A stretch of 64,000 bases of DNA. Source: Mastigias papua. Taxonomy: Eukaryota > Cnidaria > Scyphozoa > Rhizostomeae > Mastigiidae. The stretch spans positions 6,398,517 to 6,462,516 of the forward strand of contig OZ025278.1 of the NCBI GenBank assembly GCA_964019165.1, written 5' to 3'. Positions 48,101-63,800 of this stretch are shown in pieces (position 1 is the stretch's first letter; each line of letters begins with the position of its first letter). The notes beneath the pieces are model-generated. The model made no database searches and was not told where the DNA came from. It worked only from the letters and a program-made list of their open reading frames with translations. Made by a program: the position numbers and the translations under genes.

Positions 48101-50900
48101 CTGATTGGACACCAACTGATTGTGATCTGTAATTACCAACTGATTGCACACCAACTGATTGTAATCACTAACTGTAGGGATTGATTGGACACCAACCGAT
48201 TGCGATCTGTAATCACCAACTGATTGGACACCAACTGAATGTGATCTGAAATCACCATCTGACGGGACTGATTGGACACCAACTGAATGTGATCTGTAAT
48301 CACTAACTGAAGGGATTGATTAGACACCAACTGATTGTGATCTGTAGCCACCAACTGATTGGACGCAAACTGAATGTGATCTGACATCACTAACTGATAG
48401 GACTGATTGGACACCAACTGATTGTGATCTGTAATCACCAACTGATGGACACCAACTGATTGTGATCTGTAAACACTAACTTAAGGGATTGATTAGACAG
48501 CAACTTATTGTTATCTGTAGCCACCAATTGATTGGACACCAACTGATTGTGATCTGTAATCACCAACTGAAGGGATTGATTAGACACCAACTGAATGTGA
48601 TCTGCAATCACCATCTGACGGGACTGATTGGACACCAACTGATTGTGATCTGTAATCACGAACTGATTGGACACCAACTGATTGTGATCTGTAATCACTA
48701 ACTGAAGGGATTGATTAGACACCAACTGATTGTGATCTGTAGCCACCAACTGATTGGACGCAAACTGAATGTAATCTGAAATCACCAACTAACAGGACTG
48801 ATTGGACACCAACTGATTGTGATCTGTAATCAGCAACTGATTGGGCACCAACTGATTGTGATCTGTAATCAACAACTGACGGGACTGATTGGAGACCAAC
48901 TGAATTTGATCTGTAATCACGAACTGACTGGAGACCAACTGATTGTGATCTGTAATTACCAACTGACAATACTGATTGGACACCAACTGATTGTGATCTG
49001 TAATCACCAACTGATTGGACACCAACTGATTGTAATCACTAACTGTAGGGATTGATTGGACACCAACTGATTGTGATCTATGACCACCAACTGATTGGAC
49101 ACCAACTGAATGTGATCTGAAATCACCAACAGACGTGACTGATTGGACACCAACTGATTGTGATCTGTAATCACCAACTGACTCGACACCAATTGAATGT
49201 AATCTGACTTCACCAACTGACGGGACTGATTGGAGACCAACTGAATTTGATTTGTAATCGCCAACTGACTGGAGACCAACTGATTGTGATCTGTAATTAC
49301 CAACTGACAGGACTGATTGGACACCAAGTGAATGTGATCTGTAATCACCAACTGACAGGATTGATTGGACACCAACTGATTGTGATCTGTAATCACCAAC
49401 TGATTGGACACCAACTGATTGTAATCACTAACTATAGGAATTGATTGGACACCAACTGATTGTGATCTGTAACCACCACCTGATTGGACACCAACTGAAT
49501 GTGATCTGAAATCACCAACAGACGTGACTGATTGGATACCAACTGATTGTGATCTTTAGTCACCAACTATCTCGACACCAATTGAATGTAATCTGAATTC
49601 ACCAACTGACGGGACTGATTGGACACCAACTGATTGTGATCTGTAATCACCAACTGATTGGAAACCAACTGAATGTGATCTGTAATCACCAACTGACTGG
49701 ACATCAACTTATTGTGATCGGTAATCACCAACTGACGGGACTGATTGGACACCAACGGAATGTGATCTGAAATCACCAACTGACGGGACTGATTGGAGAC
49801 CAACTGATTGTGATCTCTAATCACCAACTGATTGGACACCAACTGATTGTGATCTGTAGTCACAAACTGAAGGGACTGATTGAACGCCAACTGAATGTGA
49901 TCTGTAATCACCAACTGATTGGACACCAACTGAATGTGATCTGTAATCACCATCTGAATTGATTGATTGGACACCAACTGAATGTGATCTGTAATCACTA
50001 ACTGATTGGACACCAACTGAATGTGATCTGACATCACCATCTGACGGGACTGAATGGACACCAACTGAATGTGATCTGTAATCACTAACTGAAGGGATTG
50101 ATTAGACACCAACTGATTGTGATCTGTAGCCACGAACTGATTGGAAGCAAACTGTATGTGATCTGAAATCACCAACTGACAGGACTGATTGGACACCAAC
50201 TGATTGTGATCTGTAATTACCAACTGATTGCACACCAAGTGATTGTAATCACTAACTGTAGGGATTGATTGGACACCAACCGATTGTGATCTGTAATCAC
50301 CAACTGATTGGACACCAACTGAATGTGATCTGACATCACCATCTGACGGAACTGATTGGATACCAACTGAATGTGATCTGTAATCACTAACTGAAGGGAT
50401 TCATTAGACACCAACTGATTGTAATCTGTAGCCACCAACTGATTGGACGCAAACTGAATGTGATCTGAAGTCACCAACTGATAGGACTGATTGGACACCA
50501 ACTGATTGTGATCTGTAATCACCAACTGATGGACACCAACTGATTGTGATCTGTAAACACTAACTTAAGGGATTGATTAGACAGCAACTTATTGTTATCT
50601 GTAGCCACCAATTGATTGGACACCAACTGATTGTGATCTGTAATCACCAACTGAAGGGATTGATTAGACACCAACTGAATGTGATCTGCAATCACCATCT
50701 GACGGGACTGATTGGACACCAACTGATTGTGATCTGTAATCACTAACTGAAGGGATTGATTAGACACCAACTGATTGTGATCTGTAGCCACCAACTTATT
50801 GGACGCAAACTGAATGTGATCTGAAATCACCAACTGACAGGACTGATTGGACACCAACTGATTGTGATCTGTAATCAGCAACTGATTGGACACCAACTGA
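45110..50900. repeat. Third copy of the higher-order block, 4,380 bp after the second
   Basis: From about 45110 the order matches the second copy at an offset of 4,380 (40918, 41422, 42184 and 43257 recur at 45298, 45802, 46564 and 47637). From about 49490 it matches the first copy at an offset of 10,620 (38947 recurs at 49567). The start is a visible join inside one unit: CCACCTGATTGGACGCAAAC at 45095-45114, where the corresponding place at 38861 continues CACCAAC. This is the mark of an unequal exchange. Confidence 0.85.
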
Positions 50901-53336
50901 TTGTGATCTGTAATCAACAACTGACGGGACTGATTGGAGACCAACTGAATTTGATCTGTAATCACCAACTGACTGGAGACCAACTGATTGTGATCTGTAA
51001 TTACCAACTGACAGGACTGATTGGACACCAACTGATTGTGATCTGTAATCACCAACTGATTGGACACCAACTGATTGTAATCACTAACCGTAGGGATTGA
51101 TTGGACACCAACTGATTGTGATCTGTGACCACCAACTGATTGGACACCAACTGAATGTGATCTGACATCACCAACAGACGTGACTGATTGGATACCAACT
51201 GATTGTGATCTGTAATCACCAACTGACTCGACACCAATTGAATGTAATCTGAATTCACCAACTGACGGGACTGATTGGAGACCAACTGAATTTGATTTGT
51301 AAGCACCAACTGACTGGAGACCAACTGATTGTGATCTGTAATTACCAACTGACAGGACTGATTGGACACCAACTGATTGTGATCTGTAATCACCAACTGA
51401 TTGGACACCAACTGATTGTAATCACTAACTGTAGGAATTGATTGGACACCAACTGATTGTGATCTGTAACCACCACCTGATTGGACACCAACTGAATGCG
51501 ATCTGAAATCACCAACAGACGTGACTGATTGGATACCAACTGATTGTGATCTGTAGTGACCAACTAACTCGACACCAATTGAATGTAATCTGAATTCATC
51601 AACTGACGGGACTGATTGGACACCAACTGATTGTGATCTGTAATCACCAACTGATTGGAAACCAACTGAATGTGATCTGTAATCACCAACTGACTGGACA
51701 TCAATTTATTGTGATCTGTAATCACCAAATGACGGGACTGATTGGAGACCAACGGAATGTGATCTGAAATCACCAACTGACGGGACTGATTGGAGACCAA
51801 CTGATTGTGATCTCTAATCAGCAACTGATTGGACACCAACTGATTCTGATCTGTAGTCACAAACTGAAGGGACTGATTGAACACCAACTGAATGTGATCT
51901 GTAATCACCAACTGATTGGACACCAACTGAATGTGATCTGTAATCAACATCTGACGGGACTGAATGGACACCAGCCGAATGTGATCTGTAATCACTAACT
52001 GACGGGATTGATTAGACACCAACTGATTGTGATCTGTAGCCACGAACTGATTGGACGCAAACTGTATGTGATCTGAAATCACCAACTGACAGGACTGATT
52101 GGACACCAACTGATTGTGATCTGTAATTACCAACTGATTGCACACCAACTGATTGTAATCACTAACTGTAGGGATTGATTGGACACCAACCGATTGTGAT
52201 CTGTAATCACCAACTGATTGGGCACCAACTGATTGTGATCTGTAAACACTAACTTAAGGGATTGATTAGACAGCAACTTATTGTTATCTGTAGCCACCAA
52301 TTGATTGGACACCAACTGATTGTGATCAGTAATCACCAACTGAAGGGATTGATTAGACACCAACTGAATGTGATCTGCAATCACCATCTGACGGGATTGA
52401 TTAGACACCAACTGTATGTGATCTGCAATCACCATCTGACGGGACTGATTGGACACCAACTGATTGTGATCTGTAATTACCAACTGATTGCACACCAACT
52501 GATTGTTATCACTAACTGTAGGAATTGATTAGACACCAACTGATTGTGATCTGTAGCCACGAACTGATTGGACGCAAACTGTATGTGATCTGAAATCACC
52601 AACTGACAGGACTGATTGGACACCAACTGATTGTGATCTGTAATTACCAACTGATTGCACACCAACTGATTGTTATCACTAACTGTAGGAATTGATTGGA
52701 CACCAACTGATTGTGATCTGTAACCACCACCGGATTGGACACCAACTGAATGTGATCTGAAATCACCAACAGACGTGACTGATTGGATACCAACTGATTG
52801 TGATCTGTAATCACCAACTGACTGGAGACCAACTGATTGTGATCTTTAATTACCAACTGACAGGACTGATTGGACACCAACTGATTGTGATCTGTAATTA
52901 CCAACTGACAGGACTGATTGGACACCAACTGATTGTGATCTGTAATCACCAACTGATTGGACACCAACTGATTGTAATCACTAACTGTAGGAATTGATTG
53001 GACACCAACTGATTGTGATCTGTAACCACCACCTGATTGGACACCAACTGAATGTGATCTGAAATCATCAACAGACGTGACTGATTGGATACCAACTGAT
53101 TGTGATCTGTAATCACCAACTGACTCGACACCAATTGAATGTAATCTGAATTCACCAACTGACGGGACTGATTGGAGACCAACTGAATTTGATTTGTAAG
53201 CACCAACTGACTGGAGACCAACTGATTGTGATCTGTAATTAGCAACTGACAGGACTGATTGGACACCAACTGATTGTGATCTGTAATCACCAACTGATTG
53301 GACACCAACTGATTGTAATCACTAACTGTAGGAATT

Positions 53337-56300
53337 GATTGGACACCAACTGATTGTGATCTGTAACCACCACCTGATTGGACACCAACTGAATGTGATC
53401 TGAAATCACCAACAGACGTGACTGATTGGATACCAACTGATTGTGATCTGTAGTCACCAACTAACTCGACACCAATTGAATGTAATCTGAATTCACCAAC
53501 TGACGGGACTTATTGGACACCAACTGATTGTGATCTGTAATCACCAACTGATTGGAAACCAACTGAATGTGATCTGTAATCACCAACTGACTGGACATCA
53601 ACTTATTGTGATCTGTAATCACCAAATGACGGGACTTATTGGAGACCAACGGAATGTGATCTGAAATCACCAACTGACGGGACTGATTGGAGACCAACTG
53701 ATTGTGATCTCTAATCACCAACTGATTGGACACCAACTGATTGTGATCTGTAGTCACAAACTGAAGGGACTGATTGAACACCAACTGAATGTGATCTGTA
53801 ATCACCAACTGATTGGACACCAACTGAATGTGATCTGTACTCACCATCTGACGGGACTGAATGGACACCAACTGAATGTGATCTGTAATCACTAACTGAA
53901 GGGATTGATTAGACACCAACTGATTGTGATCTGTAGCCACGAACTGATTGGACGCAAACTGTATGTGATCTGAAATCACCAACTGACAGGACTGATTGGA
54001 CGCCAACTGATTGTGATCTGTAATTACCAACTGATTGCACACCAACTGATTGTAATCACTAACTGTAGGGATTGATTGGACACCAACCGATTGTGATCTG
54101 TAATCACCAACTGATTGGGCACCAACTGAATGTGATCTGCAATCACCATCTGACGGGACTGATTGGACACCAACTGATTGTGATCTGTAATCACTAACTG
54201 AAGGGATTGATTAGACACCAACTGATTGTGATCTGTAGCCACCAACTGATTGGACGCAAACTGAATGTGATCTGAAATCACCAACTGATAGGACTGATTG
54301 GACACCAACTGATTGTGATCTGTAATCACCAACTGATGGACACCAACTGATTGTGATCTGTAAACACTAACTTAAGGGATTGATTAGACAGCTACTTATT
54401 GTTATCTGTAGCCACCAATTGATTGGACACCAACTGATTGTGATCTGTAATCACCAACTGAAGGGATTGATTAGACACCAACTGAATGTGATCTGCAATC
54501 ACCATCTGACGAGACTGATTGGACACCAACTGATTGTGATCTGTAATCACTAACTGAAGGGATTGATTAGACACCAACCGATTGTGATCTGTAGCCACCA
54601 ACTGATTGGACGCAAACTGAATGTGATCTGAAATCACCAACTGACAGGACTGATTGGACACCAACTGATTGTGATCTGTAATCAGCAACTGATTGGACAC
54701 CAACTGATTGTGATCTGTAATCAACAACTGACGGGACTGATTGGAGACCAACTGAATTTGATCTGTAATCACCAACTGACTGGAGACCAACTGATTGTGA
54801 TCTGTAATTACCAACTGACAGGACTGATTGGACACCAACTGATTGTGATCTGTAATCACCAACTGATTGGACACCAACTGATTGTAATCACTAACTGTAG
54901 GAATTGATTGGACACCAACTGATTGTGATCTGTAACCACCACCTGATTGGACACCAACTGAATGTGATCTGAAATCACCAACAGACGTGACTGATTGGAT
55001 ACCAACTGATTGTGATCTGTAGTCACCAACTAACTCGACACCAATTGAATGTAATCTGAATTCACCAACTGACGGGACTGATTGGACACCAACTGATTGT
55101 GATCTGTAATCACCAACTGATTGGAAACCAACTGAATGTGATCTGTAATCACCACCTGACTGGACATCAACTTATTGTGATCTGTAATCACCAAATGACG
55201 GGACTGATTGGAGACCAACTGATTGTGATCTCTAATCACCAACTGATTGGACACCAACTGATTGTGATCTGTAATCACCATCTGAATTGATTGATTGAAC
55301 ACCAACTGAATGTGATCTGTAATCACCAACTGATTGGACACCAGCTGAATGTGATCTGTAATCACCATCTGACGGGACTGAATGGACACCAAGTGAATGT
55401 GATCTGTAATCACTAACTGAAGGGATTGATTAGACACCAACTGATTGTGATCTGTAGCCACGAACTGATTGGACGCAAACTGTATGTGATCTGAAATCAC
55501 CAACTGACAGGACTGATTGGACACCAACTGATTGTGATCTGTAATTACCAACTGATTGCACACCAACTGATTGTAATCACTAACTGTAGGGATTGATTGG
55601 ACACCAACCGATTGTGATCTGTAATCACCAACTGATTGGACACCAACTGAATGTGATCTGCAATCACCATCTGACGGGACTGATTGGACACCAACTGAAT
55701 GTGATCTGTAATCACTAACTGAAGGGATTGATTAGACACCAACTGATTGTGATCTGTAGCCACCAACTGATTGGACGCAAACTGAATGTGATCTGAAATC
55801 ACCAACTGATACGGCTGATTGGACACCAACTGATTGTGATCTGTAATCACCAACTGATGGACACCAACTGATTGTGATCTGTAAACACTAACTTAAGGGA
55901 TTGATTAGACAGCAACTTATTGTTATCTGTAGCCACCAATTGATTGGACACCAACTGATTGTGATCTGTAATCACCAACTGAAGGGATTGATTAGACACC
56001 AACTGAATGTGATCTGCAATCACCATCTGACGGGACTGATTGGACACCAACTGATTGTGATCTGTAATCACTAACTGATGGACACCAACTGATTGTGATC
56101 TGTAAACACTAACTTAAGGGATTGATTAGACAGCAACTTATTGTTATCTGTAGCCACCAATTGATTGGACACCAACTGATTGTGATCTGTAATCACCAAC
56201 TGAAGGGATTGATTAGACACCAACTGAATGTGATCTGCAATCACCATCTGACGAGACTGATTGGACACCAACTGATTGTGATCTGTAATCACTAACTGAA

Positions 56301-59300
56301 GGGATTGATTAGACACCAACCGATTGTGATCTGTAGCCACCAACTGATTGGACGCAAACTGAATGTGATCTGAAATCACCAACTGACAGGACTGATTGGA
56401 GACCAACTGATTGTGATCTGTAACCACCACCTGATTGGACACCAACTGAATGTGATCTGAAATCACCAACAGACGTGACTGATTGGATACCAACTGATTG
56501 TGATCTGTAATCACCAACTGACTCGACACCAATTGAATGTAATCTGAATTCACCAACTGACGGGACTGATTGGAGACCAACTGAATTTGATTTGTAAGCA
56601 CCAACTGACTGGAGACCAACTGATTGTGATCTGTAATTACCAACTGACAGGACTGATTGGACACCAACTGATTGTGATCTGTAATCACCAACTGATTGGA
56701 GACCAACTGATTGTAATCACTAACTGTAGGAATTGATTGGACACCAACTGATTGTGATCTGTAACCACCACCTGATTGGACACCAACTGAATGTGATCTG
56801 AAATCACCAACAGACGTGACTGATTGGATACCAACTGATTGTGATCTGTAGTCACCAACTAACTCGACACCAATTGAATGTAATCTGAATTCACCAACTG
56901 ACGGGACTTATTGGACACCAACTGATTGTGATCTGTAATCACCAACTGATTGGACACCAACTGAATGTGATCTGTAATCACCAACTGACTGGACATCAAC
57001 TTATTGTGATCTGTAATCACCAAATGACGGGACTTATTGGAGACCAACGGAATGTGATCTGAAATCACCAACTGACGGGACTGATTGGAGACCAACTGAT
57101 TGTGATCTCTAATCACCAACTGATTGGACACCAACTGATTGTGATCTGTAGTCACAAACTGAAGGGACTGATTGAACACCAACTGAATGTGATCTGTAAT
57201 CACCAACTGATTGGACCCCAACTGAATGTGATCTGTACTCACCATCTGACGGGACTGAATGGACACCAACTGAATGTGATCTGTAATCACTAACTGAAGG
57301 GATTGATTAGACACCAACTGATTGTGATCTGTAGCCACGAACTGATTGGACGCAAACTGTATGTGATCTGAAATCACCAACTGACAGGACTGATTGGACG
57401 CCAACTGATTGTGATCTGTAATTACCAACTGATTGCACACCAACTGATTGTAATCACTAACTGTAGGGATTGATTGGACACCAACCGATTGTGATCTGTA
57501 ATCACCAACTGATTGGGCACCAACTGAATGTGATCTGCAATCACCATCTGACGGGACTGATTGGACACCAACTGATTGTGATCTGTAATCACTAACTGAA
57601 GGGATTGATTAGACACCAACTGATTGTGATCTGTAGCCACCAACTGATTGGACGCAAACTGAATGTGATCTGAAATCACCAACTGATAGGACTGATTGGA
57701 CACCAACTGATTGTGATCTGTAATCACCAACTGATGGACACCAACTGATTGTGATCTGTAAACACTAACTTAAGGGATTGATTAGACAGCAACTTATTGT
57801 TATCTGTAGCCACCAATTGATTGGACACCAACTGATTGTGATCTGTAATCACCAACTGAAGGGATTGATTAGACACCAACTGAATGTGATCTGCAATCAC
57901 CATCTGACGAGACTGATTGGACACCAACTGATTGTGATCTGTAATCACTAACTGAAGGGATTGATTAGACACCAACCGATTGTGATCTGTAGCCACCAAC
58001 TGATTGGACGCAAACTGAATGTGATCTGAAATCACCAACTGACAGGACTGATTGGAGACCAACTGATTGTGATCTGTAATCAGCAACTGATTGGACACCA
58101 ACTGATTGTGATCTGTAATCAACAACTGACGGGACTGATTGGAGACCAACTGAATTTGATCTGTAATCACCAACTGACTGGAGACCAACTGATTGTGATC
58201 TGTAATTACCAACTGACAGGACTGATTGGACACCAACTGATTGTGATCTGTAATCACCAACTGATTGGACACCAACTGATTGTAATCGCTAACTGTAGGA
58301 ATTGACTGGACACCAACTGATTGTGATCTGTAACCACCACCTGATTGGACACCAACTGAATGTGATCTGAAATCACCAACAGACGTGACTGATTGGATAC
58401 CAACTGATTGTGATCTGTAGTCACCAACTAACTCGACACCAATTGAATGTAATCTGAATTCACCAACTGACGGGACTTATTGGACACCAACTGATTGTGA
58501 TCTGTAATCACCAACTGATTGGAAACCAACTGAATGTGATCTGTAATCACCAACTGACTGGACATCAACTTATTGTGATCTGTAATCACCAAATGACGGG
58601 ACTTATTGGAGACCAACGGAATGTGATCTGAAATCACCAACTGACGGGACTGATTGGAGACCAACTGATTGTGATCTCTAATCACCAACTGATTGGACAC
58701 CAACTGATTGTGATCTGTAGTCACAAACTGAAGGGACTGATTGAACACCAACTGAATGTGATCTGTAATCACCAACTGATTGGACCCCAACTGAATGTGA
58801 TCTGTACTCACCATCTGACGGGACTGAATGGACACCAACTGAATGTGATCTGTAATCACTAACTGAAGGGATTGATTAGACACCAACTGATTGTGATCTG
58901 TAGCCACGAACTGATTGGACGCAAACTGTATGTGATCTGAAATCACCAACTGACAGGACTGATTGGACGCCAACTGATTGTGATCTGTAATTACCAACTG
59001 ATTGCACACCAACTGATTGTAATCACTAACTGTAGGGATTGATTGGACACCAACCGATTGTGATCTGTAATCACCAACTGATTGGGCACCAACTGAATGT
59101 GATCTGCAATCACCATCTGACGGGACTGATTGGACACCAACTGATTGTGATCTGTAATCACTAACTGAAGGGATTGATTAGACACCAACTGATTGTGATC
59201 TGTAGCCACCAACTGATTGGACGCAAACTGAATGTGATCTGAAATCACCAACTGATACGACTGATTGGACACCAACTGATTGTGATCTGTAATCACCAAC

Positions 59301-59872
59301 TGATGGACACCAACTGATTGTGATCTGTAAACACTAACTTAAGGGATTGATTAGACAGCAACTTATTGTTATCTGTAGCCACCAATTGATTGGACACCAA
59401 CTGATTGTGATCTGTAATCACCAACTGAAGGGATTGATTAGACACCAACTGAATGTGATCTGCAATCACCATCTGACGAGACTGATTGGACACCAACTGA
59501 TTGTGATCTGTAATCACTAACTGAAGGGATTGATTAGACACCAACCGATTGTGATCTGTAGCCACGAACTGATTGGACGCAAACTGAATGTGATCTGAAA
59601 TCACCAACTGACAGGACTGATTGGAGACCAACTGATTGTGATCTGTAATCAGCAACTGATTGGACACCAACTGATTGTGATCTGTAATCAACAACTGACG
59701 GGACTGATTGGAGACCAACTGAATTTGATCTGTAATCACCAACTGACTGGAGACCAACTGATTGTGATCTGTAATTACCAACTGACAGGACTGATTGGAC
59801 ACCAACTGATTGTGATCTGTAATCACCAACTGATTGGACACCAACTGATTGTAATCACTAACTGTAGGGATT
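53337..59872. repeat. 1.57-kb module, repeated
   Basis: A block of 1,569 bp at about 56735-58303 is followed directly by another copy at about 58304-59872. An earlier copy begins about 53337, 3,398 bases before the first of these, with a variant copy between. Shared rare variants, such as GACTTATTGGACACC and GGACCCCAACTG, identify the copies. Confidence 0.8.
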
Positions 59873-60890
59873 GATTGGACACCAACTGATTGTGATCTGT
59901 GACCACCAACTGATTGGACACCAACTGAATGTGATCTGAAATCACCAACAGACGTGACTGATTGGATACCAACTGATTGTGATCTGTAATCACCAACTGA
60001 CTCGACACCAATTGAATGTAATCCGAATTCACCAACTGACGGGACTGATTGGAGACCAACTGAATTTGATTTGTAAGCACCAACTGACTGGAGACCAACT
60101 GATTGTGATCTGTAATTACCAACTGACAGGACTGATTGGACACCAACTGATTGTGATCTGTAATCACCAACTGATTGGACACCAACTGATTGTAATCACT
60201 AACTGTAGGGATTGATTGGACACCAACTGATTGTGATCTGTGACCACCAACTGATTGGACACCAACTGAATGTGATCTGAAATCACCAACAGACGTGACT
60301 GATTGGATACCAACTGATTGTGATCTGTAATCACCAACTGACTCGACACCAATTGAATGTAATCCGAATTCACCAACTGACGGGACTGATTGGAGACCAA
60401 CTGAATTTGATTTGTAAGCACCAACTGACTGGAGACCAACTGATTGTGATCTGTAATTACCAACTGACAGGACTGATTGGACACCAACTGATTGTGATCT
60501 GTAATCACCAACTGATTGGACACCAACTGATTGTAATCACTAACTGTAGGGATTGATTGGACACCAACTCATTGTGATCTGTGACCACCAACTGATTGGA
60601 CACCAACTGAATGTGATCTGAAATCACCAACAGACGTGACTGATTGGATACCAACTGATTGTGATCTGTAATCACCAACTGACTCGACACCAATTGAATG
60701 TAATCCGAATTCACCAACTGACGGGACTGATTGGAGACCAACTGAATTTGATTTGTAAGCACCAACTGACTGGAGACCAACTGATTGTGATCTGTAATTA
60801 CCAACTGACAGGACTGATTGGACACCAACTGATTGTGATCTGTAATCACCAACTGATTGGAGACCAACTGATTGTAATCACTAACTGTAG
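59850..60890. repeat. 341-bp block, three tandem copies
   Basis: The same eight-unit order is read three times at an offset of 341 bases (starts near 59870, 60211 and 60552). Each contains AATCCGAATTC, a variant not seen elsewhere in the array. One copy has CAACTCATTG where the others have CAACTGATTG (about 60570). The period is not a multiple of three because each copy contains one unit with the 7-base loss. Confidence 0.88.
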
Positions 60891-63800
60891 GAATTGATTG
60901 GACACCAACTGATTGTGATCTGTAACCACCACCTGATTGGACACCAACTGAATGTGATCTGAAATCACCAACAGACGTGACTGATTGGATACCAACTGAT
61001 TGTGATCTGTAGTCACCAACTAACTCGACACCAATTGAATGTAATCTGAATTCACCAACTGACGGGACTGATTGGACACCAACTGATTGTGATCTGTAAT
61101 CACCAACTGATTGGAAACCAACTGAATGTGATCTGTAATCACCACCTGACTGGACATCAACTTATTGTGATCTGTAATCACCAAATGACGGGACTGATTG
61201 GAGACCAACGGAATGTGATCTGAAATCACCAACTGACGGGACTGATTGGAGACCAACTGATTGTGATCTCTAATCACCAACTGATTGGACACCAACTGAT
61301 TGTGATCTGTAGTCACAAACTGAAGGGACTGATTGAACACCAACTGAATGTGATCTGTAATCACCAACTGATTGGACACCAGCTGAATGTGATCTGTAAT
61401 CACCATCTGACGGGACTGAATGGACACCAACTGAATGTGATCTGTAATCACTAACTGAAGGGATTGATTAGACACCAACTGATTGTGATCTGTAGCCACC
61501 AACTGATTGGACGCAAACTGTATGTGATCTGAAATCACCAACTGACAGGACTGATTGGACACCAACTGATTGTGATCTGTAATTACCAACTGATTGCACA
61601 CCAACTGATTGTAATCACTAACTGTAGGGATTGATTGGACACCAACCGATTGTGATCTGTAATCACCAACTGATTGGACACCAACTGAATGTGATCTGCA
61701 ATCACCATCTGACGGGACTGATTGGACACCAACTGAATGTGATCTGTAATCACTAACTGAAGGGATTGATTAGACACCAACTGATTGTGATCTGTAGCCA
61801 CCAACTGATTGGACGCAAACTGAATGTGATCTGAAATCACCAACTGATACGGCTGATTGGACACCAACTGATTGTGATCTGTAATCACCAACTGATGGAC
61901 ACCAACTGATTGTGATCTGTAAACACTAACTTAAGGGATTGATTAGACAGCAACTTATTGTTATCTGTAGCCACCAATTGATTGGACACCAACTGATTGT
62001 GATCTGCAATCACCATCTGACGGGACTGATTGGACACCAACTGATTGTGATCTGTAATCACTAACTGAAGGGATTGATTAGACACCAACTGATTGTGATC
62101 TGTAGCCACCAACTGATTGGACGCAAACTGAATGTGATCTGAAATCACCAACTGACAGGACTGATTGGACACCAACTGATTGTGATCTGTAATCAGCAAC
62201 TGATTGGACACCAACTGATTGTGATCTGTAATCAACAACTGACGTGACTGATTGGAGACCAACTGAATTTGATCTGTAATCACCAACTGACTGGAGACCA
62301 ACTGATTGTGATCTGTAATTACCAACTGACAGGACTGATTGGACACCAACTGATTGTGATCTGTAATCACCAACTGATTGGACACCAACTGATTGTAATC
62401 ACTAACTGTAGGGATTGATTGGACACCAACTGATTGTGATCTGTGACCACCAACTGATTGGACACCAACTGAATGTGATCTGAAATCACCATCTGACGGG
62501 ACTGAATGGACACCAACTGAATGTGATCTGCAATCACTAACTGAAGGGATTGATTAGACACCAACTGATTGTGATCTGTAGCCACCAACTGATTGGACGC
62601 AAACTGAATGTGATCTGAAATCACCAACTGATACGACTGATTGGACACCAACTGATTGTGATCTGTAATCACCAACTGATGGACACCAACTGATTGTGAT
62701 CTGTAAACACTAACTTAAGGGATTGATTAGACAGCAACTTATTGTTATCTGTAGCCACCAATTGATTGGACACCAACTGATTGTGATCTGTAATCACCAA
62801 CTGAAGGGATTGATTAGACACCAACTGAATGTGATCTGCAATCACCATCTGACGGGACTGATTGGACACCAACTGATTGTGATCTGTAATCACTAACTGA
62901 AGGGATTGATTAGACACCAACTGATTGTGATCTGTAGCCACGAACTGATTGGACGCAAACTGAATGTGATCTGAAATCACCAACTGACAGGACTGATTGG
63001 ACACCAACTGATTGTGATCTGTAATCAGCAACTGATTGGACACCAACTGATTGTGATCTGTAATCAACAACTGACGTGACTGATTGGAGACCAACTGAAT
63101 TTGATCTGTAATCACCAACTGACTGGAGACCAACTGATTGTGATCTGTAATTACCAACTGACAGGACTGATTGGACACCAACTGATTGTGATCTGTAATC
63201 ACCAACTGATTGGACACCAACTGATTGTAATCACTAACTGTAGGGATTGATTGGACACCAACTGATTGTGATCTGTGACCACCAACTGATTGGACACCAT
63301 CTGAATGTGATCTGAAATCACCAACAGACGTGACTGATTGGATACCAACTGATTGTGATCTCTAATCACCAACTGACTCGACACCAATTGAATGTAATCT
63401 GAATTCACCAACTGACGGGACTGATTGGAGACCAACTAAATTTGATTTGTAAGCACCAACTGACTGGAGACCAACTGATTGTGATCTGTAATTACCAACT
63501 GACAGGACTGATTGGACACCAACTGATTGTGATCTGTAATCACCAACTGATTGGACACCAACTGATTGTAATCACTAACTATAGGAATTGATTGGACACC
63601 AACTGATTGTGATCTGTAACCACCACCTGATTGGACGCAAACTGAATGTGATCTGAAATCACCAACTGATACGACTGATTGGACACCAACTGATTGTGAT
63701 CTGTAATCACCAACTGATGGACACCAACTGATTGTGATCTGTAAACACTAACTTAAGGGATTGATTAGACAGCAACTTATTGTTATCTGTAGCCACCAAT

